Positions 42,474 to 52,108 of a stretch of 55,306 nucleotides of DNA are shown one piece after another. Where the stretch lies: assembly GCA_041649995.1 (NCBI GenBank), contig JBAZMA010000012.1:1-55306 (forward strand), in the 5' to 3' direction. The notes below the pieces were generated by a model that searched no databases, had not been told where the DNA came from, and saw only the letters and a program-made list of their open reading frames with translations. The translations under genes and the position numbers were made by a program. Position 1 is the first letter of the stretch, and each line of letters starts with the position of its first letter. The stretch is from JBAZMA01 sp041649995. GTDB taxonomy: Bacteria; Omnitrophota; Gorgyraeia; Velamenicoccales; Velamenicoccaceae.

Positions 42474-43783
42474 TGAAAACGATATTCAGGACAGCCATCG
42501 CGGGCGTCGCGTTATTCCTCGTGCTGGTCCTTTCCAATCTCGGGATGACCGCTATTCAACAAACGAAGAAGAATGAGACGTATAAGGAGCTGGATCTTTT
42601 TGCTGATGCCCTGGCATTCGTTCAGACGCATTATGTGGAGGAGACCACATCCAAGGATTTGATCTACGGGGCGTTGGGGGGCATGATGGCGAGCCTGGAC
42701 CCGCATAGCCAGTTCTTAACGCCGCAGGAGTACGAAGAGCTTAAAGCGGACACGTCGGGTGAATTCGGCGGTATCGGCATCGAAATCACGCTGAAAGATC
42801 ACCTGATCACGATCATCACGCCCGTGGAAGGGACTCCCGCCTGGGATGCCGGCCTGGCTCCGAACGACCGCATTGTCAAAATAGAAGACACCGTCATGAG
42901 AAACCTGGATTTGAATGACGCCGTCAAGATGCTGCGCGGCAAACCCGGGACGGAGGTGACGGTGGTGGTCTGGCGCGAGAAGGAAAACAAATTGTTGACC
43001 TTCAAGATCAAGAGGGCGTTGATCGAGATCAAGGATATCAAGGAAAGCCGTCTCCTGGAGCAGGGCATTGCTTATATCAAACTTGTGGAATTCCGGGAAG
43101 ATACGCCCCGGGAACTCGACAGGACGCTGGCGGATCTGAAAGCCAAAGGCATGGAAGCGTTGATCCTGGATTTGAGAAACAATCCGGGAGGGCTTTTGGA
43201 CAAAGCGGTCGAAGTGGCCGAACGCTTTGTCCCCGTCGGAGAGCTGATTGTTTCCCTGAAAGGCCGCGACCCGTCGCAGAATGCTTCTTTTCTGTCCCGG
43301 TACAGGAAGCCCTGGAAGGACCTGCCTTTGATCCTTTTGGTCAACGCGGGCAGCGCCTCAGGCAGCGAGATCGTGGCCGGTTGTTTTCAGGACCGTCACA
43401 GGGCCATTCTTGTGGGAGAACAGACCTTCGGCAAGGGGTCGGTGCAGATCGTTTTGCCTTTGCGCGACGGCTCCGCCATCAAGATGACGACCAGCCGCTA
43501 TTACACGCCATCGGGCGTTTCGATCCATGAGACCGGTATCGCGCCCGACGTAACCGTCGCCCTGGGCGTGCCGGCCGCGTCCGAAGAACGTCAAGCGCCT
43601 CCCTCAGACCTTGAGAATATTTTCAACGGGGTGGAGGACCGGGGGCCCCAGGACAAGGCGCGCGCCGCTTTGCGGCAGTTGTACGAAAAGGACGAGCCCC
43701 TGGCCCGCGCGGTCGATATTTTCAAAGGTATTAAAATTTACAGCCAGATGCTCAAAGGTCCCGACGGGCAGGTCCATGAATAA
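42470..43783 (+). CDS. ctpA: C-terminal processing serine protease CtpA (S41)
   Basis: 437 residues. Signal anchor, PDZ domain (about 85-170; GIGIEITLKDHLITII), S41 protease core with Ser in NAGSASGSEIVAG and Lys in GEQTFGKGSVQ. Cleaves C-termini of periplasmic proteins. ATGATG start; either ATG is possible. Overlaps the deacetylase-like gene at its end. Confidence 0.95.
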   Translation: MMKTIFRTAIAGVALFLVLVLSNLGMTAIQQTKKNETYKELDLFADALAFVQTHYVEETTSKDLIYGALGGMMASLDPHSQFLTPQEYEELKADTSGEFGGIGIEITLKDHLITIITPVEGTPAWDAGLAPNDRIVKIEDTVMRNLDLNDAVKMLRGKPGTEVTVVVWREKENKLLTFKIKRALIEIKDIKESRLLEQGIAYIKLVEFREDTPRELDRTLADLKAKGMEALILDLRNNPGGLLDKAVEVAERFVPVGELIVSLKGRDPSQNASFLSRYRKPWKDLPLILLVNAGSASGSEIVAGCFQDRHRAILVGEQTFGKGSVQIVLPLRDGSAIKMTTSRYYTPSGVSIHETGIAPDVTVALGVPAASEERQAPPSDLENIFNGVEDRGPQDKARAALRQLYEKDEPLARAVDIFKGIKIYSQMLKGPDGQVHE

Positions 43784-44678
43784 TTTTAAAAATCTGGCGA
43801 TTTTGCTTTTGTCCGTTATGATCATTGTTCAGTCCGCGATCCTGCTCTATTTCCTGCGGTCTCAGAAAACAGGGCCCAGGCCCGTTGCCGCCAGACAAGC
43901 GGCTTCACCTGAGCGCGTGGTTGCGGCCCCCAGGCCGGAGCCTGTCGTTCCCGCGGCTCCTCTCAGGCCGCAGCTGCCGGTTGTCCCGGCGGGAAAGATC
44001 GCCCTGATCATTGATGATTGGGGCTATAACCTCAAGAACTCTGATTTTATCTCCGGGAATGATTTTTCCCTGACCCTGGCTGTTTTGCCGTTTCGGGAAT
44101 ACTCCGGCCGCATCGCGGAAATGGCGCAGCAGAGCGGCAAAGATGTCATCATTCACATGCCCATGGAACCTCATCATAAGGAGCAATACGGCCTGGAAGA
44201 GAACACGCTTTTGACGACCATGCCTTCCTCCCAGGTTACGCGCCTGTTGAATGAGGCTTTCGCGGATGTGCCGCACGCCAAAGGCGTCAGCAATCATATG
44301 GGTTCGCGAGCGACGGAAGACGCGCGTTTGATGCGCGCGGTGATGGGATATCTTAAGAATAAGGGGATGTTTTTCGTGGACAGCCTGGTGACGTCCAAGA
44401 GCGTCTGCCGCGCCACGGCCGCCTCAATCGGCGAGAATTTTGCCAGCCGCGATGTCTTTATCGATAATGAGGACGATCCGGATGCTATCCGCCAGCAGAT
44501 GGTTTCGCTGGCAAGGGTAGCGAAAAAGAAAGGGCTCGCCGTCGGTATCGGGCACGACAGGCCCCAGACAATCGCGGTGCTCAAAGAGATGATCCCGGCC
44601 CTGCGCGAACAGGGATATGAATTTGTCAATATTTCGGAAATTGTCCGTCACGAGGCGCGACAAAAGAAAGGCCGCTAA
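43776..44678 (+). CDS. Divergent polysaccharide deacetylase family protein
   Basis: 300 residues: N-terminal membrane anchor (LAILLLSVMIIVQSAILLYF), Pro/Ala/Arg-rich linker, then the divergent deacetylase (YibQ-like, DUF610) domain with KIALIIDDWGYN, IIHMPMEP and GVSNHMGS. Envelope-located; substrate unknown. These genes are commonly next to ctpA-type protease genes, as here. Confidence 0.9.
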   Translation: MNNFKNLAILLLSVMIIVQSAILLYFLRSQKTGPRPVAARQAASPERVVAAPRPEPVVPAAPLRPQLPVVPAGKIALIIDDWGYNLKNSDFISGNDFSLTLAVLPFREYSGRIAEMAQQSGKDVIIHMPMEPHHKEQYGLEENTLLTTMPSSQVTRLLNEAFADVPHAKGVSNHMGSRATEDARLMRAVMGYLKNKGMFFVDSLVTSKSVCRATAASIGENFASRDVFIDNEDDPDAIRQQMVSLARVAKKKGLAVGIGHDRPQTIAVLKEMIPALREQGYEFVNISEIVRHEARQKKGR

Positions 44679-44679
44679 C

Positions 44680-45666
44680 ATGAAGGTTTTGGGCATCGAA
44701 ACCTCCTGCGACGAAACCGCCGCTTCCGTTGTGGAGGATGGACAGCGGGTCCTTTCCAGCGTCGTGGCTTCCAGCCTCAAACAGCATGCCCCTTACGGAG
44801 GGATTATCCCTGAGATCGCCTCCCGCGCGCATTTGGAATCCATCTGCCGGGTGACCGCCGACGCCTTGAGCGATGCCTCCGTAAAGAAGGGACGCCTTGA
44901 GGCGCTTGCGGTAACGGAAACGCCGGGATTGATCGGTTCGCTTTTGGTCGGCATTTCTTTTTGCCGGGCGCTCAGCGAGTCCTGGAAGCTCCCTCTTGTG
45001 GCCGTAGACCATTTGAAGGCCCATCTTTACGCGGCGTTTATCGGCCGGGACATTCCTTTTCCTTTTGTCGGCCTTGTGGTTTCGGGCGGGCACACCAGTC
45101 TCTATGAGGTTAAAGGCATCGGACGCGAGCGTTTGATCGGTTCAACCAGAGATGACGCCGCAGGGGAGGCGTTTGATAAGGTGGGCAAAATCCTGGGTCT
45201 GGGTTATCCCGGGGGTCCGGAGATCGAGGCGCTTGCCAAAAAAGGTTCCCGCCGGGCCTACGCCTTTCGCTGCGATTGCCGGGGGTTGGATTTCAGTTTC
45301 AGCGGCATCAAGACGGCGGTCCTTTACAAGGTCAGGGAGCTGCAAAAGATCTATGGGGCTTTATCGGGCGACGTGAAGGCGGACCTTGCCGCTTCTTTTC
45401 AATCCGCGGTCGTCGAAGATCTTGTGGCCAAATCCTGCGAGGCGGCCGTCAAACACCGGGCCTCGGTTCTGGCTGTGGGCGGAGGCGTGGCTTTCAACGG
45501 TTACTTACGCGCCCGGCTTTTGGAAGAAACAAAACGGCGCGGCATTTCGCTCTGCCTGGCTCAGCGTTCCTATTGTCTGGATAACGCGGCCATGATCGCC
45601 AGTCTTGCCGGCCGATTGCTTAAGGCCGGGGTCTGGAGGCCGTTGAGAAACGGTGTTTTTCCTTGA
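44680..45666 (+). CDS. tsaD: tRNA threonylcarbamoyladenosine transferase TsaD
   Basis: 328 residues. ASKHA-fold enzyme that adds threonylcarbamoyl to A37 of ANN-reading tRNAs. Motifs GIETSCDETAASVV, metal site DHLKAHLYAAF, SGGHTSLYEV, GEAFDKVGKILGLGYPGGP. Start at 44680; two nt after the previous stop. MtaB at 13086 would use its product. Confidence 0.96.
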   Translation: MKVLGIETSCDETAASVVEDGQRVLSSVVASSLKQHAPYGGIIPEIASRAHLESICRVTADALSDASVKKGRLEALAVTETPGLIGSLLVGISFCRALSESWKLPLVAVDHLKAHLYAAFIGRDIPFPFVGLVVSGGHTSLYEVKGIGRERLIGSTRDDAAGEAFDKVGKILGLGYPGGPEIEALAKKGSRRAYAFRCDCRGLDFSFSGIKTAVLYKVRELQKIYGALSGDVKADLAASFQSAVVEDLVAKSCEAAVKHRASVLAVGGGVAFNGYLRARLLEETKRRGISLCLAQRSYCLDNAAMIASLAGRLLKAGVWRPLRNGVFP

Positions 45667-45697
45667 AAAAGTATTTTTGGAGTTGATGCAGGCGGAC

Positions 45698-45722
45698 AAA
45701 CCTCGGGCAGAGCGGTTTTTTT
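45698..45722 (+). terminator. Weak terminator after tsaD
   Basis: AAACC (45698-45702) and GGTTT (45713-45717) followed by a run of eight T's (45715-45722). The stem is only 5 bp, so confidence is low; it is the only termination-like signal between tsaD and the next operon. Confidence 0.4.
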
Positions 45723-45773
45723 GTTGAACAGCAAAGATTTGTAAAGCGCGAAAGCGACGATCAAGGAGAGAGC

Positions 45774-46256
45774 ATGATGACGCCATTGACGGACGGGGAA
45801 ATGATTTTGAGGATTTTTATCGCCTTTATCTTGAGCAGTCTGATCGGATTGGAGCGCCAGATGGCGCGCCATGAAGCGGGCCTGCGCACGCATATCCTTG
45901 TCTGCGTCGGCTCGACGTTGATCATGTTGACATCGCTCCATGTTTTTGATATATATAATTCCGGCGCCGCCAATGTGGATCCGACCCGCATCGCGGCCGG
46001 CGTCATCACCGGTATCGGATTTTTGGGCGCGGGCACCATTCTGCGCTCTCCCCAGGGGATCCGGGGGTTAACGACGGCCTCCAGCCTTTGGGTTGTGGCC
46101 GCGCTGGGATTGAGCGTCGGTTGCGGTTTTTTCAAAGTATCTTTTTTCGTCACGTTCCTTGTGGTTCTGGTCCTGTTGTTTTTGCGAAGGATCGAACACG
46201 GTTTACTCAAAAAGGGGGTCGAGCATGGCCATGAGAGACAGGAAGAAGGAGAGTGA
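45774..46256 (+). CDS. MgtC/SapB family membrane protein
   Basis: 160 residues with four to five membrane helices in the MgtC core: LIGLERQMARHEAGLRTHIL, GVITGIGFLGAGTI, GLTTASSLWVVAALGLSVG. No C-terminal ACT-like domain of long MgtC. The family is linked to magnesium limitation and membrane potential; exact role here unknown. Its end overlaps the bactofilin gene by 32 nt. Confidence 0.88.
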   Translation: MMTPLTDGEMILRIFIAFILSSLIGLERQMARHEAGLRTHILVCVGSTLIMLTSLHVFDIYNSGAANVDPTRIAAGVITGIGFLGAGTILRSPQGIRGLTTASSLWVVAALGLSVGCGFFKVSFFVTFLVVLVLLFLRRIEHGLLKKGVEHGHERQEEGE

Positions 46257-46734
46257 AGAGCGCGTGATCACTGTCGATTCCGCTATGCAGGGAAGCCTTT
46301 CTTTTAAGGAACCGGTCCACCTGCGGATCAATGGAAAGTTCGAAGGGACGCTGGAGGCCCGGGGGATCCTTGAGATCGGTGAGAACGCCCTTGTGGACGC
46401 GACCATTTCCGGAGATGAGGTTGTTATTTCCGGGAGGGTCAAGGGAGAGATCGCGGCCTCCAAGCGATTGGTTTTAAAAGAGCGCGCCGTCGTGGAAGGT
46501 AATATCAAGACGCCGACGCTTCAGATCAGCGAAGGCGCTGTTTTTCAGGGCCGGTGCGCCATGCTGGGCGATATATTTGACTCCGAGGGGCTGGCCCGCT
46601 ACCTGGAAGTCGATTTGCATACGATCGTGGAGTGGGCCAACAGCGGCAAGATCCCCGCGTTCAAAGAGGCCAATGACTGGAAATTTGAGCGCAAGAAGAT
46701 CGATGAATGGGTTTCCGCCGGAAAGATCGGGTAA
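46225..46734 (+). CDS. Bactofilin fused to an excisionase-type HTH
   Basis: 169 residues; start chosen for AAAGGGGG 7 nt upstream. Residues about 10-112 are a bactofilin-like right-handed beta helix with regularly spaced G/V repeats (GKFEGTLEARGILEIGENA, GRVKGEIAASKRLVL). Residues about 120-168 look like a MerR/excisionase HTH (LARYLEVDLHTIVEWANSG then FERKKIDEWV). Bactofilins polymerise at the membrane; a DNA-binding tail would be unusual. The next gene encodes another HTH of the same type. Confidence 0.8.
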   Translation: MAMRDRKKESEERVITVDSAMQGSLSFKEPVHLRINGKFEGTLEARGILEIGENALVDATISGDEVVISGRVKGEIAASKRLVLKERAVVEGNIKTPTLQISEGAVFQGRCAMLGDIFDSEGLARYLEVDLHTIVEWANSGKIPAFKEANDWKFERKKIDEWVSAGKIG

Positions 46735-46740
46735 GGACTT

Positions 46741-47043
46741 ATGGTAGGCCAAAAATTGCTGACTATCCGCGAGGTGGCCAGTTATCTGAATATCACGGAG
46801 AAAGAAGTCGTTGAGCTTGCCGAGCAGGGGGCCATTCCCGCCTACAAGGTGGGAGGCGTCTATCTGCGGTTTAAGAAAGAACAGCTGGATCAGGTCAAGC
46901 CTAAAATCAAGCCTAACCAATCGCTTGTTACGATCGAAGGGACCTTGGCCGAAAAGGTCAGGGATTTCGTCTATCACAATGATTTCTATATCCTCTCCTT
47001 GGCGGTCATTTTCTTCCTGCTGTATTTTATCGTCAAATTATGA
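46741..47043 (+). CDS. Membrane-anchored excisionase-type HTH protein
   Basis: 100 residues. Residues 5-55 are an HTH_17/excisionase domain (LTIREVASYLNITEKEVVEL, then IPAYKVGGVYLRFKKEQLD); residues about 80-99 form one C-terminal membrane helix (FYILSLAVIFFLLYFIVKL). Six nt separate it from the bactofilin-HTH gene. It may anchor DNA or the bactofilin filament to the membrane; inference only. Overlaps larB start. Confidence 0.82.
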   Translation: MVGQKLLTIREVASYLNITEKEVVELAEQGAIPAYKVGGVYLRFKKEQLDQVKPKIKPNQSLVTIEGTLAEKVRDFVYHNDFYILSLAVIFFLLYFIVKL

Positions 47044-47714
47044 GAACAAGGACATACGCAGACCTTGGTTTTGCCTGCGTAGACACGGACAGGCAAAATA
47101 GAAGGGGTTTTCCTGAGGTCGTTTTTTGCCAGAATAAAACGCGGCAAGACATCTTAAAGATAGCCCTGGAATTGAACAAGGATAAATCAGCTCCGCTTTT
47201 GTTGACCCGCCTGAAGGCCCCTGATTATAAATTCCTGAAAAAAAAGATCGCAGGGCTCTCCTATCGCGCCGGGGCTCGGGCCGCTTTTCGCAAGGGCAGC
47301 GCGCCTGCGCCTTCCCAAAAAGGCGTTGTTCTTGTCGTGACGGCCGGGACCAGCGATATTCCTGTGGCGGAAGAGGCTGTTCTGACGGTCGAGCTTATGG
47401 GAGCCGATTGCCGGAAACTTTACGACGTGGGAGTCGCCGGCGTTCACCGGATCCTGGAGCGGGCCAGGCTTTTGAGGCAGGCGGCCGTGATCATTGTTGT
47501 GGCCGGGATGGAAGGCGCCCTGGCCAGTGTTGTCAGCGGCCTTGTGAAATGCCCTGTCGTGGCGGTTCCGACGAGTTGCGGGTACGGGTCTAGCTTTGAA
47601 GGCTTATCGGCCCTTTTGACCATGCTCAACAGCTGTTCTCCCGGGGTCGCTGTCATGAATATTGATAACGGATTTGGCGCCGGCTATTTCGCCGGTTTGG
47701 TGACCCGCTCATGA
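47040..47714 (+). CDS. larB: Nickel-pincer cofactor biosynthesis protein LarB
   Basis: 224 residues. LarB carboxylates and hydrolyses nicotinic acid adenine dinucleotide in the first step to the nickel-pincer nucleotide. C-terminal PurE-like core: VVTAGTSDIPVAEEA, YDVGVAGVHRIL, VVAGMEGALASVV and TSCGYGSSFEGLSALLTML. Slightly short at the N-terminus. Overlaps its neighbours by 4 nt on both sides. Confidence 0.93.
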   Translation: MRTRTYADLGFACVDTDRQNRRGFPEVVFCQNKTRQDILKIALELNKDKSAPLLLTRLKAPDYKFLKKKIAGLSYRAGARAAFRKGSAPAPSQKGVVLVVTAGTSDIPVAEEAVLTVELMGADCRKLYDVGVAGVHRILERARLLRQAAVIIVVAGMEGALASVVSGLVKCPVVAVPTSCGYGSSFEGLSALLTMLNSCSPGVAVMNIDNGFGAGYFAGLVTRS

Positions 47715-48829
47715 AGATTTTATATTTTGATCTAGTCGGGGGTATTAGCGGAGACATGATCGTTTCCGCCCTCGTGGACCTCGGCGTTTCCCGCAAAGCC
47801 CTTTCAGGTCAGTTGTCGAAATTGGGCATCAAGGGCTGTTCCTTGAAGTTCCACTCTGTCCAGAGAGGCCACCTCAAGGCCCTGAAATTTGATGTTTTGG
47901 CGAGGGAGCCGAAGAATTTTTCGTATCGCGAGATCGGGCGCCTGATCCAGTCGAGCGAACTGGCCTCAGGGGTCAAAAAACGGGCCCTGGCAGTCTATGA
48001 AACTTTGAAAAAAGCCGAGGAGCATGTGCATGGACGTTCCGAAGACATGCATTTTCATCAGTTGGGCGAGATCGATTCTATCGTGGATATCGTTTGCGCC
48101 TGCATCGGTCTGGAGCTTTTGGGCGTCGCCGATATCCTGTACTCCGTCATTCCGCTGGGCCTTAAGACTTCCGGCGCCGTTTCGCGGATGCTCGAAGGCC
48201 AGCGTGTTTATTTTACGGACTGGGCCTTTGAGAATGTCACCCCCACGGGAATGGCTTTTCTGAAAACCCTGGGCCGGCAGGTCCGGCAGGGCACTCATTT
48301 TCTATACGGGCGCAGCGGCCTGGGCGCCGGAGCAAACGACCCTTTTGAAGTCGGCAATGTGGTCAGGGTGGCGGAGCTGGCAGGCGCGCAAACGGCTGCA
48401 GGCGAGGAGATCCTTGTTATGGAGGCCAATGTGGATGATCTCAACCCCCAGGTTTTTCCCCTGATATTCGAACGGCTCTTTGCCGCCGGGGCCCTGGATG
48501 TGTTTGTCCAGAACGTCCTTATGAAGAAGTCGAGGCCCGGTTTTTTGCTCACGTGCTTGTCAGACCGGGGAAATTTCGATAGAATGGCGGCAATTGTGTT
48601 CCGGGAAACATCCACAATCGGCCTGCGGTATTATCCTGTCAGCCGTCTGAAGCTGGAGCGTTCAACGGCGCGCGTGTCCGTCCTCGGCCAGGGGGTAAGG
48701 ATTAAAAACGTTGTCACGCCATCAGGGTCCAAAAGAGGTGTTCCTGAATACGAGGATTGCCTGGCGGTCGCGCGGAAAACCGGCCGGCCGCTTGTTGAGA
48801 TCATGGAGTTAGCCAAAAGGAAGGTCTAG
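47711..48829 (+). CDS. larC: Nickel insertion protein LarC
   Basis: 372 residues, single uninterrupted frame (in lactobacilli it needs a programmed frameshift). LarC inserts nickel into the pincer cofactor using CTP. Starts ILYFDLVGGISGDMI; HVHGRSEDMHFHQLGEIDSIVDIV is shown here by its HFHQLGEIDS part; C-terminal ETSTIGLRYYPVSR region present. larA and larE are not in the window, so the cofactor's user is unknown. Confidence 0.93.
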   Translation: MKILYFDLVGGISGDMIVSALVDLGVSRKALSGQLSKLGIKGCSLKFHSVQRGHLKALKFDVLAREPKNFSYREIGRLIQSSELASGVKKRALAVYETLKKAEEHVHGRSEDMHFHQLGEIDSIVDIVCACIGLELLGVADILYSVIPLGLKTSGAVSRMLEGQRVYFTDWAFENVTPTGMAFLKTLGRQVRQGTHFLYGRSGLGAGANDPFEVGNVVRVAELAGAQTAAGEEILVMEANVDDLNPQVFPLIFERLFAAGALDVFVQNVLMKKSRPGFLLTCLSDRGNFDRMAAIVFRETSTIGLRYYPVSRLKLERSTARVSVLGQGVRIKNVVTPSGSKRGVPEYEDCLAVARKTGRPLVEIMELAKRKV

Positions 48830-48830
48830 T

Positions 48831-50159
48831 ATGGCCCTTTCCGGGCTGGATATTTATAAGCTTCTGCCAAAAACAAACTGCAAGAAATGCGGTTTTCAGA
48901 CATGCCTGGCGTTCGCCATGCAACTGGCGAAGAAGGCCGTCAGCCTGGACAAATGCCCATTGATCAGCGATGAAGTCAGGGCAACCCTGGAAGAGGCTTC
49001 TTTGCCGGCCATCCGCCTTGTGGAGATCGGCTCCGGGGAGACGAAGGTTTCCGTAGGGCGCGAAACCGTCCTGTTCCGGCATGAGGAGAAATTTCATCAT
49101 CCTACGGCGGTGGGTTTTATCGTCGAAGACTCTGTTTGCGGGGCGGAATTGGAAGAAACGTTTCGCCAGATCGAAGCTTTGCGTTTTGAGCGGGTGGGCG
49201 AGTTGATCAGAGGCAATCTGGTCGCTTTGAAGCAAACAGGGCCGGATTCCCGCTTTGTCGAACACGTCAGGTTGACAGCTTCCCGCCTGGCCCTGCCGCT
49301 TGTCCTGATGGCCTCTTCGGCGCGCGGATTGAAGGAGGCCTTGCTGGAATGCGCAGGGAGGAGGCCCTTGGCTTATTGCGACAATCCCACGCAGGCGCAG
49401 GATTTTGTTTCCCTGTGCAGAGAATTCAAGGTGCCTTTGGCTTTGCGCGCGGCTTCCCTGGAGGAGTTTTCTCAGACGACAAAAAAGATAACGGCTTCAG
49501 GTTTTTTTGATCTTGTTTTGGACATTCCGCCTCTATCCCTGGCGGACCGGCTTTGGTTGTTAACACAGGTCCGCAGGCTGGCAATCAAAAAGGGCGATCG
49601 CAGCCTGGGTTTTCCGACCATGGCGATCACCGGGGCCTCTGACGCGGGTTCTGTTGCTGAGGCCTCCGCGTATCTGACAAAATACGCCAGCATTATCCTT
49701 TTGAGAAGCAGGCGGCCTGAGCATATCCTGCCCCTTTTGACCTTGCGACAGAATATTTATACGGACCCCCAGAAACCTTTGCAGGTTGAGCCTAAAGTCT
49801 ACGCGGTGGGAGCGGCCTCCGTGGATTCGCCGGTTCTTATCACCACGAACTTTTCTTTGACGTATTACACGGTCCTGGGGGAAATCGAATCCAGCCGGGT
49901 TCCCAGCCATCTTGTCTGCATGGATACGGAAGGAATGTCGGTTTTGACGGCCTGGGCCGCGGAAAAGTTCAACGCCGAAAAGATTTCCGGAGCCCTGGGC
50001 AAATTCAAGCTCTCTGAGATCGTTCGGCATAAAAACCTGATCATCCCAGGCTATGTGGCCATGATGAGCGGGGACCTGGAAGAGCAATCGGGCTGGCGGG
50101 TGATCGTCGGGCCGCGGGAGGCTTCAGGGCTGCCTTCGTTTCTCAGGAACCTGTCTTAG
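48831..50159 (+). CDS. acsC: Corrinoid iron-sulfur protein large (gamma) subunit AcsC
   Basis: 442 residues. N-terminal 4Fe-4S domain with TNCKKCGFQTCLAFAMQLA and DKCP (four Cys), TIM barrel, and C-terminal corrinoid-binding domain (about 310-442). Carries the methyl group between AcsE and acetyl-CoA synthase in the Wood-Ljungdahl pathway; pairs with AcsD. Begins 1 nt after the larC stop. Confidence 0.95.
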   Translation: MALSGLDIYKLLPKTNCKKCGFQTCLAFAMQLAKKAVSLDKCPLISDEVRATLEEASLPAIRLVEIGSGETKVSVGRETVLFRHEEKFHHPTAVGFIVEDSVCGAELEETFRQIEALRFERVGELIRGNLVALKQTGPDSRFVEHVRLTASRLALPLVLMASSARGLKEALLECAGRRPLAYCDNPTQAQDFVSLCREFKVPLALRAASLEEFSQTTKKITASGFFDLVLDIPPLSLADRLWLLTQVRRLAIKKGDRSLGFPTMAITGASDAGSVAEASAYLTKYASIILLRSRRPEHILPLLTLRQNIYTDPQKPLQVEPKVYAVGAASVDSPVLITTNFSLTYYTVLGEIESSRVPSHLVCMDTEGMSVLTAWAAEKFNAEKISGALGKFKLSEIVRHKNLIIPGYVAMMSGDLEEQSGWRVIVGPREASGLPSFLRNLS

Positions 50160-50173
50160 GAAAATCTTAAACT

Positions 50174-52108
50174 ATGGAACAATGCGTTGTCACGTTTTTG
50201 CCGGACGGCAAAAAGGCGGTCGTGGACAAGGGGACCAGCCTGTTATCCGCCGCCATTTCGGCGCATATCCACCTGAATTCCAGCTGTGGCGGAGACGGTG
50301 TCTGCGGCAAATGCCGCGTTCTTGTCAAGAGCGGGTCTGTCCATGCCGAACCTTCGGGCCGCATCCGCCCCCAGGAAAGGAAGCTAGGCATGACCCTGGC
50401 ATGTCAGACCCTGGTTGAGTCCGACATGACGGTTGAAATTCCGCCGGAATCCCGGCTTGATTTGAGTTCTTTGAGCAGGGAGGAGCTGGCCTTAAGGCTT
50501 AAAGGCGTGTACGCGCCTTCAGAAGACGCGCCCCAGGCGCAAGGCGAGGGCCTGGGTGCGTGCGGTTTTGCCTTCGCGCCCCTGGTCCAAAAGATATTCT
50601 GCGAGCTCCCCGTTCCTGATTTTAATGATAAACTCAGCGATCTTGAACGGGTCTGCCGGTGCGTTCAGGATAAGGAGGGTGAGCGGCCTGTCCATACGGG
50701 CCTATCCAATATCAGAAAGCTGGGGGAAATGCTGCGGGCCAGCGACTGGAAGGTGACCGTGACTGTCTGTGGCAAGGGGCCGGTTCTGGAGATCCTCAAT
50801 ATTGAGCCGGGCAACAGCGCCGGCAGGAATTACGCTTTTGTTTTCGACATAGGGACGACGACGATCACCGGGCAGCTTGTTGATCTCAACGGCGCGAAGG
50901 TCATGGGCACCAAAGCGACATACAACAGGCAGGCGACCTTCGGTTCCGATATCATTACGCGCATCATTTACGCCCAGGTTCCCGATGGGCTTGAAAAACT
51001 TCATCACGCGGTCGTGGACGTTCTGAATGAAATGATCGAGTCTTTCGCGGAGGAAGCCCGCGTTGATCTTAACGATGTGACTTGTGTTTGCGTGGCCGGG
51101 AATACGACCATGATCCATCTTCTGCTGCGGATCGACCCGGCGCATATCCGTAAGGAGCCTTATGTCCCTACGGCCAATTTCCTGGCGCCTGTCCGGGCGG
51201 CTGAAGCGGGAGTGAAGATCAGCCCTCATGGCCAGCTTTTTTGTCTGCCGGGCGTCTCAAGTTACGTGGGAGGGGATATTACGGCGGGGGTGCTTTCCTG
51301 CGGGATTTTTTGTTCCCCGGATCTGGAACTTCTGATTGACATAGGGACCAATGGAGAGATCTGTCTGGGAGGCACGGACTGGCTGATCAGCTGCGCGGCC
51401 TCGGCAGGACCCGCGTTTGAAGGCAGCGGCATGACCTGCGGCATGCGCGCGGTGCGGGGCGCTGTTCAGACCGCGCGGGTGGATCCGGAAACCCTGGACG
51501 TGAAGTGCGAGACGATCGGCGGAGACGTTCCGCGCGGGATTTGCGGGTCGGGCTATATTGAGCTTATCTCGCAGCTTCTGAAGGCGCGGGTGGTCGATAA
51601 AAACGGCAAGATCAACCGGGAGAGGAAGTCCGCGCGCCTGAGGCCTGGCGTATCGGGATTTGAATTTGTGGTTGTTTTCGCCCATGAACACGGCCTGGAA
51701 AACGATATTGTTTTGACCGATGCCGACCTGGATAATTTCAAAAGGGCAAAGGCTGCCATCTATTCGGCGGTTTCCCTTCTGGTCAGACATATGGATTTTT
51801 CCATCAATGATCTTGCGAAGATTTTTATCGCGGGCGGCTTCGGCACGGCCCTGAATGTGGAAAGCGCGGTGTCTGTGGGTCTGATCCCTGACCTGCCTGT
51901 GGAAAAATATGTTTTTGTCGGCAACAGTTCCCTGGCCGGGGCCAGGCAATATCTTTTTTCCCGCCAGGCCGCCGTTAAATGCGATACGATGGCGGCCAAT
52001 ATCACCTATTTTGAACTTTCGACGGACGCGGCGTATATGGATGAATACATGGCCGCTTTGTTCTTTCCGCATACGGACCAGATCCGTTTTCCCCATGTCA
52101 GATATTAA
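50174..52108 (+). CDS. acsV: Corrinoid activation protein AcsV/RACo
   Basis: 644 residues. N-terminal 2Fe-2S ferredoxin domain (CGGDGVCGKCRV, with last Cys in ACQTLV), linker, then an ASKHA ATPase domain (FDIGTTTITGQLVDLNG; LIDIGTNGEICLGG; GIPGICGSG-type motif GICGSGYIEL). It reactivates the oxidised cobalt of the corrinoid protein by ATP-driven reduction. The end overlaps cooC. Confidence 0.94.
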   Translation: MEQCVVTFLPDGKKAVVDKGTSLLSAAISAHIHLNSSCGGDGVCGKCRVLVKSGSVHAEPSGRIRPQERKLGMTLACQTLVESDMTVEIPPESRLDLSSLSREELALRLKGVYAPSEDAPQAQGEGLGACGFAFAPLVQKIFCELPVPDFNDKLSDLERVCRCVQDKEGERPVHTGLSNIRKLGEMLRASDWKVTVTVCGKGPVLEILNIEPGNSAGRNYAFVFDIGTTTITGQLVDLNGAKVMGTKATYNRQATFGSDIITRIIYAQVPDGLEKLHHAVVDVLNEMIESFAEEARVDLNDVTCVCVAGNTTMIHLLLRIDPAHIRKEPYVPTANFLAPVRAAEAGVKISPHGQLFCLPGVSSYVGGDITAGVLSCGIFCSPDLELLIDIGTNGEICLGGTDWLISCAASAGPAFEGSGMTCGMRAVRGAVQTARVDPETLDVKCETIGGDVPRGICGSGYIELISQLLKARVVDKNGKINRERKSARLRPGVSGFEFVVVFAHEHGLENDIVLTDADLDNFKRAKAAIYSAVSLLVRHMDFSINDLAKIFIAGGFGTALNVESAVSVGLIPDLPVEKYVFVGNSSLAGARQYLFSRQAAVKCDTMAANITYFELSTDAAYMDEYMAALFFPHTDQIRFPHVRY

